The notes beneath the pieces are model-generated. The model saw only the letters and a list, made by a program, of their open reading frames with translations. It made no database searches and was not told where the DNA came from. A program made the translations under genes and the position numbers. 39,778 bases of DNA from CAZINM01 sp964540605 (lineage in GTDB: Bacteria; Patescibacteriota; Dojkabacteria; SC72; JAHDCA01): NCBI GenBank assembly GCA_964540605.1, contig CAZINM010000001.1:1-39778 (forward strand). Reading direction: 5' to 3'. This document shows, piece by piece, positions 37,773 to 39,778 of this stretch (its first letter is position 1; each line of letters begins with the position of its first letter).

Positions 37773-39265
37773 TTCTGTATCAGATATCTCATATTATTTG
37801 TGAACCAGATAAGCAATTCTCTCATTACAGTAGCTATAGACGATATAATAAAAAGCTGCAACATCGCTAGATGGAGGAATCCACTAGAGAGGAGAGTTAG
37901 TAATAATAAAGCGATCAAATATTGGATTTTGATCGAATGTAGTTTATCTCGAGAGAATGTAAGTAAACAGATATAAGTCAGAGATAATGCTCCAGATATA
38001 ACAACAATTGGTAGATCAACCTTTATTGTGAAGAATTTCCAAATAACGAACCAAATAGCATTTGTGAATAATACTGTTGATATAAAAATTGTACTTCTAT
38101 AAAGGCTTTTATTATTAAAAGCGAGAAAAAGTGTTAGCAAGATCACTGCACCTAGCATAACAAAGAATGCTGTCATGTAATCGATATTTGGAATTGTTAA
38201 TTCACCTTCAGTTGATTCCTCATATACCTCGTAATCTGCTTCAATAACTCCTGAATTAAAAAGGATCTTTGCTAATTTGGCATCTTCAGGATCTTGCCCA
38301 ACAACTGGAGCAAATTCAGGATTATACGAGCCACCATTTGAAAGATCTTTATCAAATTGGGTTGGTACATAATAAGGTGTCACAAAGCCATCGATCTCTA
38401 TTCCGATCATTTGTCCTGCATATTTATCCATTAGGTTGAAAAAACTACTCCTGTTTATAAGTTTGACTTTATAAATCGAGAAATAAGCACTATCACCTGT
38501 ACTAGTTGGAAGCTCTTTGATCGCAATATTGCGGAAAGAATTTCTATCGAATCCAGACTTATCATAATTTTCAGGTAAGTATTGAGCAATAGGACTCTCC
38601 GGATCGTCGAAAACTGCATCTTCTTTCGGTGTGACGATCTCGAGATCGTTACGAGCTCGTACTAGGGTATCTACATAAGTAAGATCTTTTGATGTCTCAA
38701 CAACAACTTTTATATATTTTTTCACCTTATCTACTTCTTGATCATCACCACTTAATAGATCTGATTCCTCTCCTAATGATGGTTCATTTTCATTCAGATC
38801 ATTCACTAATAATGGATCTTCATTTTCAGTCGTTTCTGCATCTTGAGTTTCATCTACAGCACTATCTGTTTCAGATAATACAACCTCTTCTGATCCTTCA
38901 GTATCAATGTCTGTATCTGTTTCTATAAAATCTTCTTCTTCAACTTGATGATCATAGAACCTTGTAACTTCAACACCGTATCGATCTAATCTTTTATTGA
39001 TTATATTTTTCACCTCATTCACTTCATTATCAGCAGAAGCCTCATCGGAAACATTTACCTGTAAGATGTATGTTTTTAAGTTGTAATCATTATCTTTTGG
39101 ATTTAGATTAAAGCTCATCCAATCAATATATTTCTCAGTAAATGGTAGAGAGATTAGTAAAGCAATAATTATTGAGGCTGCAAAAATTGCTAAAGGTATA
39201 TTTTTTAAAAATCGAGCGATTGAAGCTTTTAATTTAGGATTACTTTTAATTCGTATTCTTTTCAT
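37769..39265 (-). CDS. SecD-like protein with acidic insertion
   Basis: Accessory subunit of the Sec translocon. An N-terminal membrane helix (about 22-42) is followed by a periplasmic region with VKNIINKRLDRYGVEV (85-100), like the family NRVDxLGV, and IGIEIDGFVTPYYV (287-300) and DAKLAKILFNSGVIEA (328-343), which match the SecD DGxV and AKxLAxxLxSGALP blocks. Five C-terminal membrane segments follow (about 362-490). The canonical GPSLG and membrane DxN motifs are not seen. Between about 107 and 178 there is an insertion made mostly of D and E. At 498 aa the size is normal, but the sequence is very divergent. Confidence 0.75.
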   Translation of the reverse strand: MKRIRIKSNPKLKASIARFLKNIPLAIFAASIIIALLISLPFTEKYIDWMSFNLNPKDNDYNLKTYILQVNVSDEASADNEVNEVKNIINKRLDRYGVEVTRFYDHQVEEEDFIETDTDIDTEGSEEVVLSETDSAVDETQDAETTENEDPLLVNDLNENEPSLGEESDLLSGDDQEVDKVKKYIKVVVETSKDLTYVDTLVRARNDLEIVTPKEDAVFDDPESPIAQYLPENYDKSGFDRNSFRNIAIKELPTSTGDSAYFSIYKVKLINRSSFFNLMDKYAGQMIGIEIDGFVTPYYVPTQFDKDLSNGGSYNPEFAPVVGQDPEDAKLAKILFNSGVIEADYEVYEESTEGELTIPNIDYMTAFFVMLGAVILLTLFLAFNNKSLYRSTIFISTVLFTNAIWFVIWKFFTIKVDLPIVVISGALSLTYICLLTFSRDKLHSIKIQYLIALLLLTLLSSGFLHLAMLQLFIISSIATVMRELLIWFTNNMRYLIQK

Positions 39266-39275
39266 ATCATATTAG

Positions 39276-39778
39276 TTAAATAAGATTACTTTGATCTCCA
39301 ATTATTATAATTTTATCTCCTCTAAGAATATTTAGAAGGAAATCATCTCGCTTTTTGTGATGGAATTCAATATCTGAAGGTTTTAATACCGTTATCCTTA
39401 ACTCTTTACCAACTTTTTCTTCAACAGATTTCAGTAAACCTACAATATCATTAACATTTGATTCTGTAAGGATCAACATATCAATGTCGTAATCATTCTG
39501 ATAATCATTTTTTAGATAATTCTCAGTAATAACAGCGGTTTGGATCCTATCATCAGATGATAATATCTTATGAATATCTGTAACATCTTTTCTATCAATG
39601 TAGAAAAGATCTCTTAATATAGTTAAATAGGGACTTTTATCGTTCAAAAAATAGAATAATTTATTCCCTCTTTTTTTCGATATTAAAAGCTCTGAAGCTT
39701 CTAGATTTTGGAGCTCTCTTCGAACAGCATTTATCTCTTCATCGAGTATTCTTACCAAACCTCTCACATGATATTCTT
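39276..39778 (-). CDS. Winged-helix regulator fused to nucleotidyltransferase-like domain (N-terminus cut off)
   Basis: The frame runs off the right-hand edge of the window on the minus strand, so the start is missing; codons before the GTG at 39767 (EYH) continue in frame. The N-terminal part (EEINAVRRELQNLEASELL, then KLFYFLNDKSPYL) is a winged HTH of the ArsR-like type. The C-terminal part has NDYDIDMLILTE, like the DxD strand of MNT/DNA polymerase beta nucleotidyltransferases, but the upstream GSxxxG is replaced by TENYLKND. Such fusions are annotated as predicted transcriptional regulators. It is 10 bases upstream of the SecD-like gene. Confidence 0.65.
   Translation of the reverse strand, partial: EYHVRGLVRILDEEINAVRRELQNLEASELLISKKRGNKLFYFLNDKSPYLTILRDLFYIDRKDVTDIHKILSSDDRIQTAVITENYLKNDYQNDYDIDMLILTESNVNDIVGLLKSVEEKVGKELRITVLKPSDIEFHHKKRDDFLLNILRGDKIIIIGDQSNLI

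Noticed and set aside
38689..38928. Plus-strand 79-codon frame opposite the acidic part of SecD
   Set aside because: It is the complement of the Asp/Glu-rich codons and shows repetitive L/H/Q composition; no start signal or family.
1..39778. CRISPR arrays, insertion sequences, prophage or attachment sites
   Set aside because: No spaced direct repeats, transposase or integrase motifs, or terminal inverted repeats were seen.

Overview
This is an AT-rich chromosomal segment (roughly one third G+C) from a small-genome bacterium, most likely a member of the Patescibacteria/Candidate Phyla Radiation. The evidence is a complete str-S10-spc-alpha type ribosomal cluster with no L30 gene between S5 and L15, no L29 gene between L16 and S17, very short spacers and overlaps, and many divergent short versions of household enzymes. 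TGA is used as a normal stop (for example at the ends of L14, L5 and QueA), so the UGA-glycine code of Gracilibacteria/SR1 does not apply. A Dojkabacteria/WS6- or Microgenomates-like origin is a guess only. I see no mobile element, CRISPR array, prophage or toxin-antitoxin pair.

Layout. Positions 1-17490 (+): the end of fusA and its terminator, then tuf, then one nearly unbroken ribosomal superoperon (S10, L3, L4, L23, L2, S19, L22, S3, L16, S17, L14, L24, L5, S14, S8, L6, L18, S5, L15, SecY, Adk, Map, IF-1, L36, S13, S11, S4, RpoA, L17, L13, S9) closed by an intrinsic terminator. Positions 17451-20036: a minus-strand ComM/YifB-like gene without a Walker A motif, the RNase P RNA (+) and fmt (-). 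Positions 20077-25367 (+): queA, tgt, a structured leader, RNase Y, a YmdB-type phosphodiesterase and HU. Positions 25456-28446 (+): a secreted CAP-domain protein, a membrane protein and an archaeal-type UMP kinase. Positions 28464-30453: greA (-), tRNA-Glu(CUC), trmD and a second, tip-altered Gre factor. Positions 30466-36360 (+): an M49-like peptidase homologue, a small basic protein, two ABC-2 permeases, an HD hydrolase, SerRS and a 2H-phosphoesterase-like protein. Positions 36365-39778 (-): a compact cluster reading wHTH-nucleotidyltransferase, SecD-like, SecF-like, MiaA.

Functionally the window covers translation (ribosome, EF-Tu, EF-G, IF-1, SerRS, Fmt, Map, tRNA modification by QueA/Tgt/TrmD/MiaA), RNA turnover and processing (RNase P, RNase Y), transcription (RpoA, two Gre factors) and protein export (SecY, SecD/F-like). 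I see no new multi-gene system. What stands out is a run of conserved proteins whose defining residues are replaced in intact reading frames: EF-Tu (NKxD to NKFG together with SAL to DAL), ComM (no P-loop), Gre (tip Asp to Asn), M49 (HEIAEG) and 2H phosphoesterase (HxT to CVR). There is also about five-fold excess of GATC in hand-counted samples, and an RNase Y leader with two perfect hairpins.
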